Program-made: the position numbers and the translations under genes | Part shown: in pieces, positions 29,313 through 37,795 of the stretch | How the letters are laid out: every line of letters starts with the position of its first letter | Position numbering within the stretch: the stretch's first letter is position 1 | Source: Cytophaga aurantiaca DSM 3654 | GTDB taxonomy: Bacteria > Bacteroidota > Bacteroidia > Cytophagales > Cytophagaceae | Direction: 5' to 3' | Assembly (NCBI RefSeq): GCF_000379725.1 | Contig: NZ_KB903630.1 | Coordinates: 11,045-75,044, forward strand | DNA length: 64,000 nucleotides | The notes under the pieces: generated by a model | Seen by the model: only the letters and a program-made list of their open reading frames with translations | What the model was told of the DNA's origin: nothing | Database searches by the model: none

Positions 29313-30771
29313 ACAAGTATCGATTCAGGTTTATTGCAACGGAGGTTTTGTATCTCCGGGAGAATTGAGAAAGATTGCTATGCTGGCACAGCAGTTTGGT
29401 GCGAATTGTCTGCAATTAGGGATACGTCAGGAAATTCGTTTTTCAATTGACAAAGATCAGGTTGAGCAATTCAAAGTACGTATGAAATTGCTGTCCTTGC
29501 AATATTCTATCAGCGTTCATGAATCCTATAATATTATTTGTTCTGCTTTAGTAAAAGATATACTCAAAACGAAAGTTTGGTTAACAGAAGGAGATTATCG
29601 GGATATTTTAGATAGCTTTGATTTTCAGCCACGCATTGCGATCAATATTGTTGATCCCGATCAGCATGCCATTCCTTTATTTACAGGAGTATTGAATTTT
29701 GTGGCATCTTCCACAGAAAATTACTGGAATGTGTATTTTTCTTTGCCTCAACAAAAGGAGCAAGGCTGGATGCCGATCCTGATCCAATCCGATAAGATTG
29801 CTAACTTTAGTATGTTTATTCAAACATGTATTCAGGCTCAGGATAAGATTTCGTTATCTGAATTGATGGAAGAATTATATCAATTGGATACATGGAATTT
29901 TAAAAAGGTGGATAGTTATCCGGCTATTCCGGATTATCATTTTTTTCCTGTAGAAGGTTTTCATACCAATGGAAATGCGCAGTGGTTGGGTATATTTAAT
30001 AAATCGAACGAGTTTTCAATTGCATTGATCGATGCTATTTGTGTCGAAGCATTGGAGTCGAATATCGGTACAATTTACATCACTCCCTGGGATAGTTTTT
30101 TATTGAAAAATATAGCACCTACACGAATTCTGTTTTGGGAAAATTTACTTGGCTTGTATAATGTGAATACAGGGCATGCTGCTCATGAGCTGAATTGGAA
30201 CATGAATGAATGGAATGAAAACAGCAATGAGGTGCGAACCTATGTGAATGATTATTTCCGAGTAAAAGATGAACGCACGGAAGGTTTGATCATAGGTGTG
30301 AACAATGAGGCCAACGATAATTTTTATTCCATTAAAATTGTTGAGGAGCCATTGTTTAGTTTATTCGGAAGAAATTATTTTTCAGTATACCATATTCGAT
30401 ATAAAGAAAATTTCAATCCCAATAATCCGGTAGATAAATCCTTTATGGATTATGTTAAAAAGAAAAATTTACCAGAATTTATCTGTTATTTGACACGGGA
30501 ATTTTACAGAAAGAAAAATGCTCAGTCTGAAAAAGTTGAAGTGAAGCAAAAGGCTACGCCTTCAGTTATAAAGCGTAAAGAGAGCTTTGAGTTTGTGTAT
30601 CAGTGTACTAGTTGTTTAACATTGTATGATCCGGAATTTGGAGATCCGGATGAAGGTATTGTTGCAGGTACATCGTATGATGAATTACCTGAAAATTATT
30701 GCTGCTCTATCTGTTCAAATCCAAAAAAAGGCTTTAAATTGTTTTTAGGTTTCGATAAAGAACATGCATAG
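29305..30771 (+). CDS. Protein with nitrite/sulfite-reductase-like half-domain and C-terminal rubredoxin
   Basis: A 488-residue protein that I cannot match to a named family. The C-terminus (about 428-482) is a clear rubredoxin: C434xxC437 and C467xxC470, with YDPEFGDPDEGI and the Tyr/Pro pattern between. The N-terminus (about 8-75), GGFVSPGELRKIAMLAQQFG then LQLGIRQEIRF, resembles the ferredoxin-like half-domain of siroheme nitrite/sulfite reductases, but no siroheme/[4Fe-4S] Cys cluster follows. It overlaps nasA by 8 bases and moaA by 8 bases (ATG inside the stop region), so it is tightly coupled to nitrate reductase. Role as an electron carrier or assembly factor for nitrate reductase is inference. 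Confidence 0.8.
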   Translation: MPKQVSIQVYCNGGFVSPGELRKIAMLAQQFGANCLQLGIRQEIRFSIDKDQVEQFKVRMKLLSLQYSISVHESYNIICSALVKDILKTKVWLTEGDYRDILDSFDFQPRIAINIVDPDQHAIPLFTGVLNFVASSTENYWNVYFSLPQQKEQGWMPILIQSDKIANFSMFIQTCIQAQDKISLSELMEELYQLDTWNFKKVDSYPAIPDYHFFPVEGFHTNGNAQWLGIFNKSNEFSIALIDAICVEALESNIGTIYITPWDSFLLKNIAPTRILFWENLLGLYNVNTGHAAHELNWNMNEWNENSNEVRTYVNDYFRVKDERTEGLIIGVNNEANDNFYSIKIVEEPLFSLFGRNYFSVYHIRYKENFNPNNPVDKSFMDYVKKKNLPEFICYLTREFYRKKNAQSEKVEVKQKATPSVIKRKESFEFVYQCTSCLTLYDPEFGDPDEGIVAGTSYDELPENYCCSICSNPKKGFKLFLGFDKEHA

Positions 30772-31714
30772 CACACTTATAAAGGATTCATTCGGACGGG
30801 AATTTAAAACACTTCGCGTGAGTTTAACTTCTTTGTGTAATATGGCGTGTGTGTATTGTGTAACACCTGGTGTTGTTCAAACAGAAAACAAACAAACCGT
30901 ACTTACTACTGCAGAATATCTTTCTATAATTAAAAAAATTCATGAGCAGGTTGGTTTGAAAACAATACGATTAACAGGAGGAGAACCATTGTTATTTAAT
31001 GAGATCTCTACACTGATTAAAGGTATTGTTGAACTTGGAATTACAGACATCAAACTTACTACAAATGGCTTGAGATTATCTGCAATGCTGGATGATTTGG
31101 TTGATGCGGGTTTAAGATCTGTAAATATTTCCTTGGATGCACTCGATCCTACAGTATTTCGGTCTATTACAAAAGTTCATAATATTCGTTTGGTATTGGA
31201 TGCAATTGAAAATGCCATTGCAAAAGGATTGGAAGTAAAGATCAATACAGTTGTATTAAGAGGAGTGAACGACCATCAGATCATTCCGTTGTTCGAATAC
31301 GCTTCAAGTAGAAATATTTCCATTCGTTTTTTGGAACTCATGAAGATGGGCTACTTGCATTACAACGAAACAGATCATTTTTATGGAATGGATGAGATCG
31401 TAGAAAAGATATCTTCTGTTACAACTATTGCTAAAATGGAACGGGCCGGGTCTAACACAGCTACATACTGGCAAACAAGCAAGGGGATGGTGTTTGGTAT
31501 TATTGCCAATGAATCAGAGCCTTTCTGTTCAGATTGCAACAGACTTCGTTTGGATAGCTTAGGTAAAATATATGGCTGCATCAGTGCTGCAGAAGGTATT
31601 GATGTTAAAACAAGTGCCGATGCTTTTTTAACAGAAGCTTTAGAGACTGCCTTAGCACAAAAACAAGATCACTTTACAGGAAGTGAAATAAGCATGAAAT
31701 ATATTGGAGGATAA
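30764..31714 (+). CDS. moaA: GTP 3',8-cyclase
   Basis: Radical SAM enzyme for the first step of molybdenum cofactor synthesis. The 316-residue product has C25xxxC29xxC32 in LTSLCNMACVYC for the SAM cluster, RLTGGEPLL, and the C-terminal cluster ligands in EPFCSDCNRLR and IYGC. It ends in GG, the conserved end of MoaA, so it is full length. Start overlaps the preceding rubredoxin gene by 8 bases. The cofactor is needed by the adjacent nitrate reductase. Confidence 0.95.
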   Translation: MHSTLIKDSFGREFKTLRVSLTSLCNMACVYCVTPGVVQTENKQTVLTTAEYLSIIKKIHEQVGLKTIRLTGGEPLLFNEISTLIKGIVELGITDIKLTTNGLRLSAMLDDLVDAGLRSVNISLDALDPTVFRSITKVHNIRLVLDAIENAIAKGLEVKINTVVLRGVNDHQIIPLFEYASSRNISIRFLELMKMGYLHYNETDHFYGMDEIVEKISSVTTIAKMERAGSNTATYWQTSKGMVFGIIANESEPFCSDCNRLRLDSLGKIYGCISAAEGIDVKTSADAFLTEALETALAQKQDHFTGSEISMKYIGG

Positions 31715-31719
31715 ATGCG

Positions 31720-31956
31720 ATGAACATTCATGTATTTGCTGCACTTAAGGATTTTATGCCATCTGAATGGAAGTTGACTGAAACATCTGTCAAGACGATC
31801 AAAGATCTTAAAGAATATTTAAAAGTAACATACCCTGCTGCAGAAAATCTATTGGAAGCATGTCGCTTCTCAACAGATGTACAAATGCTGTCGCTGGATC
31901 AGGAAATAAAAAACTATGAAAACATATTCGTTATCCCACCCTCAAGCGGTGGTTAA
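31720..31956 (+). CDS. moaD: Molybdopterin synthase sulfur carrier subunit
   Basis: A 78-residue beta-grasp protein that ends in PPSSGG; the terminal Gly-Gly is thiocarboxylated to donate sulfur to precursor Z. It lies 5 bases after moaA and overlaps moaE. The MoeB-type activating enzyme is not in the window. Confidence 0.92.
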   Translation: MNIHVFAALKDFMPSEWKLTETSVKTIKDLKEYLKVTYPAAENLLEACRFSTDVQMLSLDQEIKNYENIFVIPPSSGG

Positions 31957-32380
31957 TGACATACATATTTCTTCGGTTGATATTTCTCCGGCAGATCTGT
32001 TGAAAGAATATCACCATCCCGAAGCTGGCGCAATTTTGTTGTTCAGTGGTGAAGTACGTACGGACAGTGATAAAGAAGTCTTGTATCTGGATTACGAAGT
32101 ACACACATCTTTAGCAGAAAAAATGATCCATGATATTCTGCTTGAGGCATCTTCTAAATGGAATTTAAAAATGGCCCTCTGTATACACCGCTCTGGAAGA
32201 GTTGGTATAAGCGAAGCCGCAGTAGTAGTTATTACAGCTTCACGTCATCGGAAAGAAGCATATGAAGCAAACCAATACATCATTAATAAAGTGAAACACG
32301 AAGCTCCAATCTGGAAACGTGAATATTTTGCAGATGGTACAAGCGAGTGGGGACATAATTGTTCTTGTTCAACTTCTTAA
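31916..32380 (+). CDS. moaE: Molybdopterin synthase catalytic subunit
   Basis: Converts precursor Z to molybdopterin with MoaD. Seen: GAILLFSGEVR, LDYEVHTSLAEKM, IHRSGRVGISEAAVVV, SRHRKEAYEANQYIINKVKHEAPIWKREYF with the conserved catalytic Lys, and GTSEW near the end. The ATG at 31916 gives 154 residues and a 41-base overlap with moaD; an in-frame GTG at 31949, next to the moaD stop, would give 143 residues and is equally plausible. Confidence 0.93.
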   Translation: MKTYSLSHPQAVVNDIHISSVDISPADLLKEYHHPEAGAILLFSGEVRTDSDKEVLYLDYEVHTSLAEKMIHDILLEASSKWNLKMALCIHRSGRVGISEAAVVVITASRHRKEAYEANQYIINKVKHEAPIWKREYFADGTSEWGHNCSCSTS

Positions 32381-32395
32381 TAGACTAACAAACGA

Positions 32396-32428
32396 AATCC
32401 TCCAAGGTTTTAAAAACCTTGGAGGATT
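32396..32428. repeat. Perfect 16-bp inverted repeat between moaE and the TauE gene
   Basis: AATCCTCCAAGG and CCTTGGAGGATT arms extended by TTTT/AAAA around a single central base. No T-run follows on either strand, so it is not a standard terminator; it could be an attenuating hairpin or REP-like repeat. Confidence 0.75.
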
Positions 32429-32444
32429 GGATAAACTATAATTC

Positions 32445-33185
32445 ATGCTCGACTTTATTCTTATTGGTACGTTCGCCTTATTTTTATTTGTTGCCTTTAT
32501 TTATTCCTCAGTCGGACATGCCGGTGCTTCAGGCTATTTAGCAGTGATGGCGTTACTCTCATTTCCTTTAATAGAAATTAAATCAACTTCATTACTATTG
32601 AATATTATAGTTGCCGCAATTGCATCCTATAAATTCATATCTGCCGGTTATTTTGATAAAAAGGTTTTCTTTTCTTTTGCTGCTACGTCCATACCCGCGG
32701 CATTTTTGGGTGGTGCAATTACATTAGATCCACATTGGTTTAAAGTCCTGGCCGGTCTCTTTTTATTATTGTCTGCTGTTGGTTTAATTATTAAAAGTAA
32801 ACGCATTGATCAGGATAAAGTCTCCGAAGTAAATATCTATACTGCCTTATGCATAGGTGCAGTGATTGGTTTGTTCTGTGGATTGATCGGAGTGGGTGGT
32901 GGTATTTTTCTTTCACCATTGATCATACTCATGGGCTGGACTTCATTGAAAAAAACATCGGGTATTGCGGCTTTGTTTATTTTATGTAATTCTATTACCA
33001 GCCTTATTGGTCATATATATACCAACGCATTTCATGTACACAACATACAATATTGGATTGCCGCAGTTGTTATAGGCGGATTTGCCGGATCTCATTTGGG
33101 ATCCACCTTGTATAACAACAAAATATTGATGGGAATTCTGTTTGTTGTATTGTGTTCCGCAGGATTGAAATTTTTACTTGTATAA
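32445..33185 (+). CDS. TauE/SafE-family membrane transporter
   Basis: A 246-residue inner membrane protein with about eight spans. Two homologous motifs, YSSVGHAGASGYLAVMALL in the first half and FCGLIGVGGGIFLSPLIILMG in the second, define TauE/SafE (DUF81) proteins, exporters or importers of sulfite, sulfoacetate and other small anions. In this island it might move nitrite, molybdate-related anions or sulfite; the sequence does not decide. It lies within the moa-mob gene row. Confidence 0.85.
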   Translation: MLDFILIGTFALFLFVAFIYSSVGHAGASGYLAVMALLSFPLIEIKSTSLLLNIIVAAIASYKFISAGYFDKKVFFSFAATSIPAAFLGGAITLDPHWFKVLAGLFLLLSAVGLIIKSKRIDQDKVSEVNIYTALCIGAVIGLFCGLIGVGGGIFLSPLIILMGWTSLKKTSGIAALFILCNSITSLIGHIYTNAFHVHNIQYWIAAVVIGGFAGSHLGSTLYNNKILMGILFVVLCSAGLKFLLV

Positions 33186-33211
33186 AAAAAACTTTTATTA
33201 ACATCCATATT

Positions 33212-33577
33212 ATGAAATTATTATTGAAATCTACATCTATCATAGAAGGTTTGACGGGATTGGCTCTTATTTTTATTCCCAATGTGTTAACGAATCTATT
33301 GCTAGGGCACTCTATTACTGAAGTAAGTGGCTTGATCCTTTCTATGGTTGGAGGCTCAGCATTACTGTCGATTGCAATTGTGTGTTGGTTGATCTCAGAA
33401 AGTGCGAATGCGCAGGCTCTTGTTAAAGGGCTGATGTTTTATAACATCGCTGTTGTTGGAATCGTGCTCTATAGTTCGATACATTTTTCTGTTAATAATA
33501 TAATATTTTTTACTATTGCCGGTTTTCATTTTGTCTACGGAACGTGGTGTCTTATTATTATTCGAAAAACCACATAA
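33212..33577 (+). CDS. Small hypothetical membrane protein
   Basis: A 121-residue protein with four predicted membrane spans (MKLLLKSTSIIEGLTGLALIF at the start). The ATG at 33212 is chosen; the longer frame from 33152 overlaps the TauE gene. No domain I can name. Its position between TauE and mobA suggests it is part of the same transcript. Confidence 0.6.
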   Translation: MKLLLKSTSIIEGLTGLALIFIPNVLTNLLLGHSITEVSGLILSMVGGSALLSIAIVCWLISESANAQALVKGLMFYNIAVVGIVLYSSIHFSVNNIIFFTIAGFHFVYGTWCLIIIRKTT

Positions 33578-33690
33578 ATTTCTCAGCATTTTTTTGATTT
33601 AGCTGGCATATCTGAAAATTGCTTTACCTCACAAATTGACTGTTTTTCAATAGAAATATCTATCTTGTAATTGAAAAAACAAGATAGATT

Positions 33691-34314
33691 ATGTATTGTG
33701 GCGTACCTGAAGAAGACCCCGATAAATTGATGGCTTTAGTGCTTTCTGGTGGTAAAAGTTCCCGCATGGGCCAGGATAAAGGCACGCTGGATCTGAATGG
33801 CGAACGCTGGGCACAGCATGCAGGCAATTTATGCACTTCATTAAACTTGTCGGTCGTATATTCCATTCAACCATCACAAATGGAGACTTATGCTACTTTT
33901 CTTGCTGCAAATTCAATTCTTATTGATGCCGTAGATGTCAAAGGTCCGCTTGCAGGTTTGTTGTCATTTTATCTGAAATATCCCTCAACCGATGTATTGC
34001 TTCTGCCGTGCGATATGATTCAACTGGATAAAAAGATCCTGAATGAATTGGTAGATGCGTATGATCAAATAAGTATCGGGCATGATATACTTGTGTACCA
34101 ACATACAGATGGTACTATTGAACCCATGCCAGGTATTTATACTTCTGAAGCATTAAAGAAAATATACTGGCTATTTTCAGCAGGTGAATTAACAAAGTTC
34201 AGTATGAAGCACTGTATTGAAATCAGTAACAGTTTTTTTATTCCGATTGAAAAAGGAAATGAAGAATATTTTAAGAATGCAAATACACCTGAAGATATCA
34301 ATCATTCAAACTAA
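33691..34314 (+). CDS. mobA: Molybdenum cofactor guanylyltransferase
   Basis: Attaches GMP to molybdopterin to form the MGD cofactor used by NasA-type nitrate reductases. The 207-residue product shows the nucleotide-binding LVLSGGKSSRMGQDKGTLDLNG, GPLAGLLSF and LLPCDMIQLD with the metal-binding Asp, and NANTPED near the end. Matches the need of the bis-MGD enzyme encoded upstream. Confidence 0.92.
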   Translation: MYCGVPEEDPDKLMALVLSGGKSSRMGQDKGTLDLNGERWAQHAGNLCTSLNLSVVYSIQPSQMETYATFLAANSILIDAVDVKGPLAGLLSFYLKYPSTDVLLLPCDMIQLDKKILNELVDAYDQISIGHDILVYQHTDGTIEPMPGIYTSEALKKIYWLFSAGELTKFSMKHCIEISNSFFIPIEKGNEEYFKNANTPEDINHSN

Positions 34315-34325
34315 AAATACATTCA

Positions 34326-35015
34326 ATGAATTTTAATTTCCTGAAGTTGCTAAAAAGATTTTTTAAATACTTTCTGTACGTTTTGATTGGTCTGGTTGCG
34401 TATGCTGCAATCGTAGTTTCGATCGCTTACATTCCTGTAAATACTGACTTCAAATCCTGTAGTGAAGATTGTGTTGAGGTGTATATCCGTTCTAATGGTG
34501 TACACACAGATATTGTATTGCCAATAAAAAATGAATTGAAAGATTGGTCACTCCAACTGGATTCCAAAAAAACGAAAGCAGGTAAAACGAATTTTAAGTA
34601 TGTATCTATTGGCTGGGGAGATAAAGGGTTTTATCTGGATACTCCAACCTGGGGTGATCTTACATTTAAAACTGCATTTAATGCGTTGTTTTATTTAAGC
34701 AGTTCTGCCATGCATGTTACTTTTTTTGATCAATTAAAAGAAGGAGAACGCTGTAAGAAAATTTTAATTTCAAAAACGGATTATATGAAAATCGTTTCTT
34801 TTGTCGAATCAAGTTTTCAGGTAAACGAATCGAATGCGTATATGCAGATTCCGAATGTTTCGTATGGCAACAACGATGTGTTTTATGAAGCAAAAGGACG
34901 GTATAATTTATTTTATACCTGCAATACCTGGACAAATAATTGTTTGAAGTCCGGAGGTTTGAAAGCATGTTTATGGACGGTTTTGGATAAAGGTTTTTTC
35001 TATCACTATCAGTAA
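34326..35015 (+). CDS. DUF2459/TIGR02117-family protein
   Basis: A 229-residue protein with one N-terminal membrane anchor (about 12-36) and a soluble part with CVEVYIRSNGVHTDIVLPI, a signature of the TIGR02117 family, then GWGDKGFYLDTPTWGDLT and FYTCNTWTNNCLKSGGL. The conserved Cys/His/Asn pattern in the last motif hints at a papain-like hydrolase fold, but no activity is known to me. It starts 12 bases after mobA. Confidence 0.75.
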   Translation: MNFNFLKLLKRFFKYFLYVLIGLVAYAAIVVSIAYIPVNTDFKSCSEDCVEVYIRSNGVHTDIVLPIKNELKDWSLQLDSKKTKAGKTNFKYVSIGWGDKGFYLDTPTWGDLTFKTAFNALFYLSSSAMHVTFFDQLKEGERCKKILISKTDYMKIVSFVESSFQVNESNAYMQIPNVSYGNNDVFYEAKGRYNLFYTCNTWTNNCLKSGGLKACLWTVLDKGFFYHYQ

Positions 35016-35075
35016 ATCCTTGCGAGTGGATTGTGTAGTCATATCAGCATTAAATCAAGATTGGTACGTTTGTAA

Positions 35076-36713
35076 ATGAATCACATGAAGATTACTCTAA
35101 AGATTTTATTCATTTCAATAGTAACGTTGCTCATAGGATGCTTTGTTATGACCATGTTTTGGGGTTATGAAAAAACAATGCTTCTACTATTGGGCGATAG
35201 TCCGAATGTAGAGAAGATTTTAAACATGGTTTCTCCAAAGAAATTTTTAATTCTTCAACTGATGTGTGTGGCAGTTGCAGCTGGTTTTACATTCTTACTC
35301 TTTATTCTGGATCGGATAATTCTATTCTTTAAGAGCGTTTATACGTTTATTAAAAGAAATGTATATATACTACTGAATGAACTCAGATATACAGAGATTA
35401 AATGGTTACTGATATTTCCTCTTGGGAGCTCTGTTTTCTTTGCGATTGTTATGCCTGTTTCATACGATGAAGCTTATACTTATTTGCAATTCACTTCAAA
35501 ATCGATATTCGTTTCACTTAGCTTTTATCCGTTGCCCAATAATCACGTATTGCATTCAATCATTACAAACATAACACGCTACATTCCTTTTTTACCCATA
35601 TTGTTTTGCCTGAGGGTTTCGAGTATTGTTGTTTCTTTTTTTACTTGGCTATTGTGTTTTTCGTTTCTCAAAAAATACTATTCGAAACATATTTCCTTGC
35701 TTATTACAGGTATTTCATCCATGTTGTTTATGTCGATGTATTATAGTTACATGTCTCGCGGATATGGACTGGTGATGTTGTTTTTTGTTTTATCTTTTTA
35801 TACTTCATATAAAATTATTTTTGAAAACGATAGCAGAAAAAACTGGTTGTTGTTTTCTGTGAGTAACATACTTGGCTTCTTTACAATGCCTTCTTACTTA
35901 TATGTGTTCATTATACTGAATGTATTTATTCTATGGAACAATCGGCTACAATTGAAAAAACAGTTTTTGTATAATGTGTTTACCGTATTCGTTGTTGTGA
36001 TTTTATATATGCCCATTATTATTGTAAATGGGGCAGGAGCATTGATCAGTAATCGATTTGTCGCTCCTATCAGCAGAACAGAATTAATGAATCAGTTGGT
36101 TGATTTCTTTAGAAATGCAGTTGTCGAAATTACGGGTGTAAACTATATCTTTATATGTTTCCTATTACTTATTTCGCTGGCTCTGTTAATTAAGTTTAAG
36201 ATGAAATTTGAACTTAAAACCTTTGTTGTTTTTATTGTAAGTCCATTCCTGTTGCTTATAGGTCATTCTGTGATTCCGTTTCCAAGAACATTTAATTATT
36301 ATGCTGTCGTACTGATATTTCTGGTTTGTATTCCTTATTGGAAGTTGATACAGGAAATATCTGTTAAGTATGTGATTGCTGTTGTGCTATTGATTCAGCT
36401 TTCTTTATTCTTGAACTTTTATTTCAATATTAAAAAATATGAGACGTTCAATATTCCTTATCATACTATAAATACTAAGATTGTTGGTAATGGGAGTTAT
36501 TTTTTCTCATCCGACTTTTTCGAAATAAATTTTCTGTTTGAAAATAAAATCCGTGGGTATATGTCTTCTCAATCATATAATTTCCCTGGTGGCAAGGTAG
36601 ATACGGATACGCTGCGTGGATTTGATTATTATGTCATTGATAAAAAATTCGATCTTACAAAAAATAGAAAACCTGTTTACAATACAGAAGAGATCAATGT
36701 TTATAGTAAATAA
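35076..36713 (+). CDS. Multi-pass GT-C-type glycosyltransferase-like membrane protein
   Basis: A 545-residue membrane protein with about eleven to twelve spans. The first large outer loop carries YDEAYTY and then PLPNNHVLHS, a layout like the acidic metal/substrate motif of GT39/ArnT-type enzymes that use polyprenyl-phosphate sugars. A soluble C-terminal part follows. The donor and acceptor are unknown. No lipid or sugar genes lie beside it, so its role here is unclear. Confidence 0.6.
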   Translation: MNHMKITLKILFISIVTLLIGCFVMTMFWGYEKTMLLLLGDSPNVEKILNMVSPKKFLILQLMCVAVAAGFTFLLFILDRIILFFKSVYTFIKRNVYILLNELRYTEIKWLLIFPLGSSVFFAIVMPVSYDEAYTYLQFTSKSIFVSLSFYPLPNNHVLHSIITNITRYIPFLPILFCLRVSSIVVSFFTWLLCFSFLKKYYSKHISLLITGISSMLFMSMYYSYMSRGYGLVMLFFVLSFYTSYKIIFENDSRKNWLLFSVSNILGFFTMPSYLYVFIILNVFILWNNRLQLKKQFLYNVFTVFVVVILYMPIIIVNGAGALISNRFVAPISRTELMNQLVDFFRNAVVEITGVNYIFICFLLLISLALLIKFKMKFELKTFVVFIVSPFLLLIGHSVIPFPRTFNYYAVVLIFLVCIPYWKLIQEISVKYVIAVVLLIQLSLFLNFYFNIKKYETFNIPYHTINTKIVGNGSYFFSSDFFEINFLFENKIRGYMSSQSYNFPGGKVDTDTLRGFDYYVIDKKFDLTKNRKPVYNTEEINVYSK

Positions 36714-36811
36714 CTGTTTCTGGTTTTTTTTGTGTTATATTGATTTGACAAAAAAAGATATACGCCTTACTATTTTCCTTAAAAAGAAATCACAATCATT
36801 ATAAAAAAACA

Positions 36812-37543
36812 ATGAAATATATTATCAGTAGTTTCTTTTTATTACTGTTTGCGTCTTCAATCGTGAACACGCAGAATGATGCGATTGCAACTGGTGATAG
36901 ATATTTCACCCTTATGCGTTACCGCGATGCCATTGCCTGGTATAATCTGGATTCTTCAAAAGCTGAAGCGCAATGGAAAATTTCGAAGGCAAATATATGT
37001 TATGGAGATGTAGCAGTGAGTACTGAAAAAGAAGTGTATTTCAGAGCTGCGGAAAAAGCTGCGAACAGGTGTATAGCATTAGATCCTTCGAATAGTAATG
37101 GATATACATGGAGAGCTGCTGCCCTTGGTAATATTGCGATCTATGAAGGAAGTACTGCCCGTGTGAAGTTGTGTAACAGTATAAAGGCCGATGCATTAAA
37201 AGCTGTTCAATTAAATCCGAAAGACGATATTGCATATTCCATTTTGGGTTCTTTGTATAGAGAAATAGGGAATATCAGTTGGGTTGAAAAGAAACTGGCA
37301 ATAACTTTTATAGGAAAAATACCTGATGGAGGATATGTTGAATCTGAACAAAATTTTAATAAAGCGATTGCTATCGACCCTACATTAATGCGCCATTGGT
37401 ATGAATTGGGTTTGTTGTATACCTATTGGGGCAAAGAAGAACAGGCTATTTCGGCTTTTCAGCGTGCTAAAATGTGTCCGGTTGTAATCGCAAGCGATAA
37501 AAATAAATTGGTTGAGATAGAAAAAAGAATTAGTGGTCAGTAA
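36812..37543 (+). CDS. TPR protein, RMDN-like
   Basis: A 243-residue protein with a signal peptide (MKYIISSFFLLLFASSIVNTQ). The rest is helical repeats of TPR type. The segment LGSLYREIGNISWVEKKLAITFIGKIPDGGYVESEQNF resembles eukaryotic regulator of microtubule dynamics (RMDN) proteins and their bacterial relatives. Probably periplasmic and involved in protein binding. Its last codons (Ser-Gly-Gln-stop) lie inside the repeat element that follows. Confidence 0.7.
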   Translation: MKYIISSFFLLLFASSIVNTQNDAIATGDRYFTLMRYRDAIAWYNLDSSKAEAQWKISKANICYGDVAVSTEKEVYFRAAEKAANRCIALDPSNSNGYTWRAAALGNIAIYEGSTARVKLCNSIKADALKAVQLNPKDDIAYSILGSLYREIGNISWVEKKLAITFIGKIPDGGYVESEQNFNKAIAIDPTLMRHWYELGLLYTYWGKEEQAISAFQRAKMCPVVIASDKNKLVEIEKRISGQ

Positions 37544-37793
37544 ACAGTGGTCAGTTGTCAGTATGAAAAACGAGTGGTCTGACCAATTCTATATTATAGC
37601 TCATCTATTTCTATTCTCCTGTGCATCATTCTAGGGAGTGGTCTGACCACTGTTTACTGTTTAGTGTTTACTAACTCACTGGCGCTAGTCTTAGCGCAGC
37701 GGGACTAGTACCAGTGAGGCAGTCTTTAACTGTATTTTACTTTTACTAAATTTTTATTACTGGCCACTGTTCACTGACCACTGACAACTAATT
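37527..37793. repeat. MITE-like repeat element between convergent genes
   Basis: About 265 bp bounded by imperfect inverted repeats: GAATTAGTGGTCAGTAAAC on the left, and at the right end the reverse complement of GAATTAGTTGTCAGTGG...GTGAACAGTGG. GTGGTCAG/CTGACCAC units recur inside (near 37571 and 37637). A 44-bp hairpin, CTCACTGGCGCTAGTC paired with GACTAGTACCAGTGAG, sits at 37675-37718. No coding frame is seen. It abuts the stop codons of both neighbours. Confidence 0.6.
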
Positions 37794-37795
37794 CA

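Noticed and set aside
30764-31714. moaA truncated at the C-terminus
   Set aside because: It ends in the conserved Gly-Gly and has all six cluster Cys; full length.
35076-37543. The GT-C-like and TPR genes as part of nitrate metabolism
   Set aside because: Neither product has a motif linked to nitrogen or molybdenum and no TACGTA site precedes them; they are probably only neighbours.
37527-37793. CRISPR-like array from repeated GTGGTCAG units
   Set aside because: Units are short, irregular and in both orientations; no cas gene is present.
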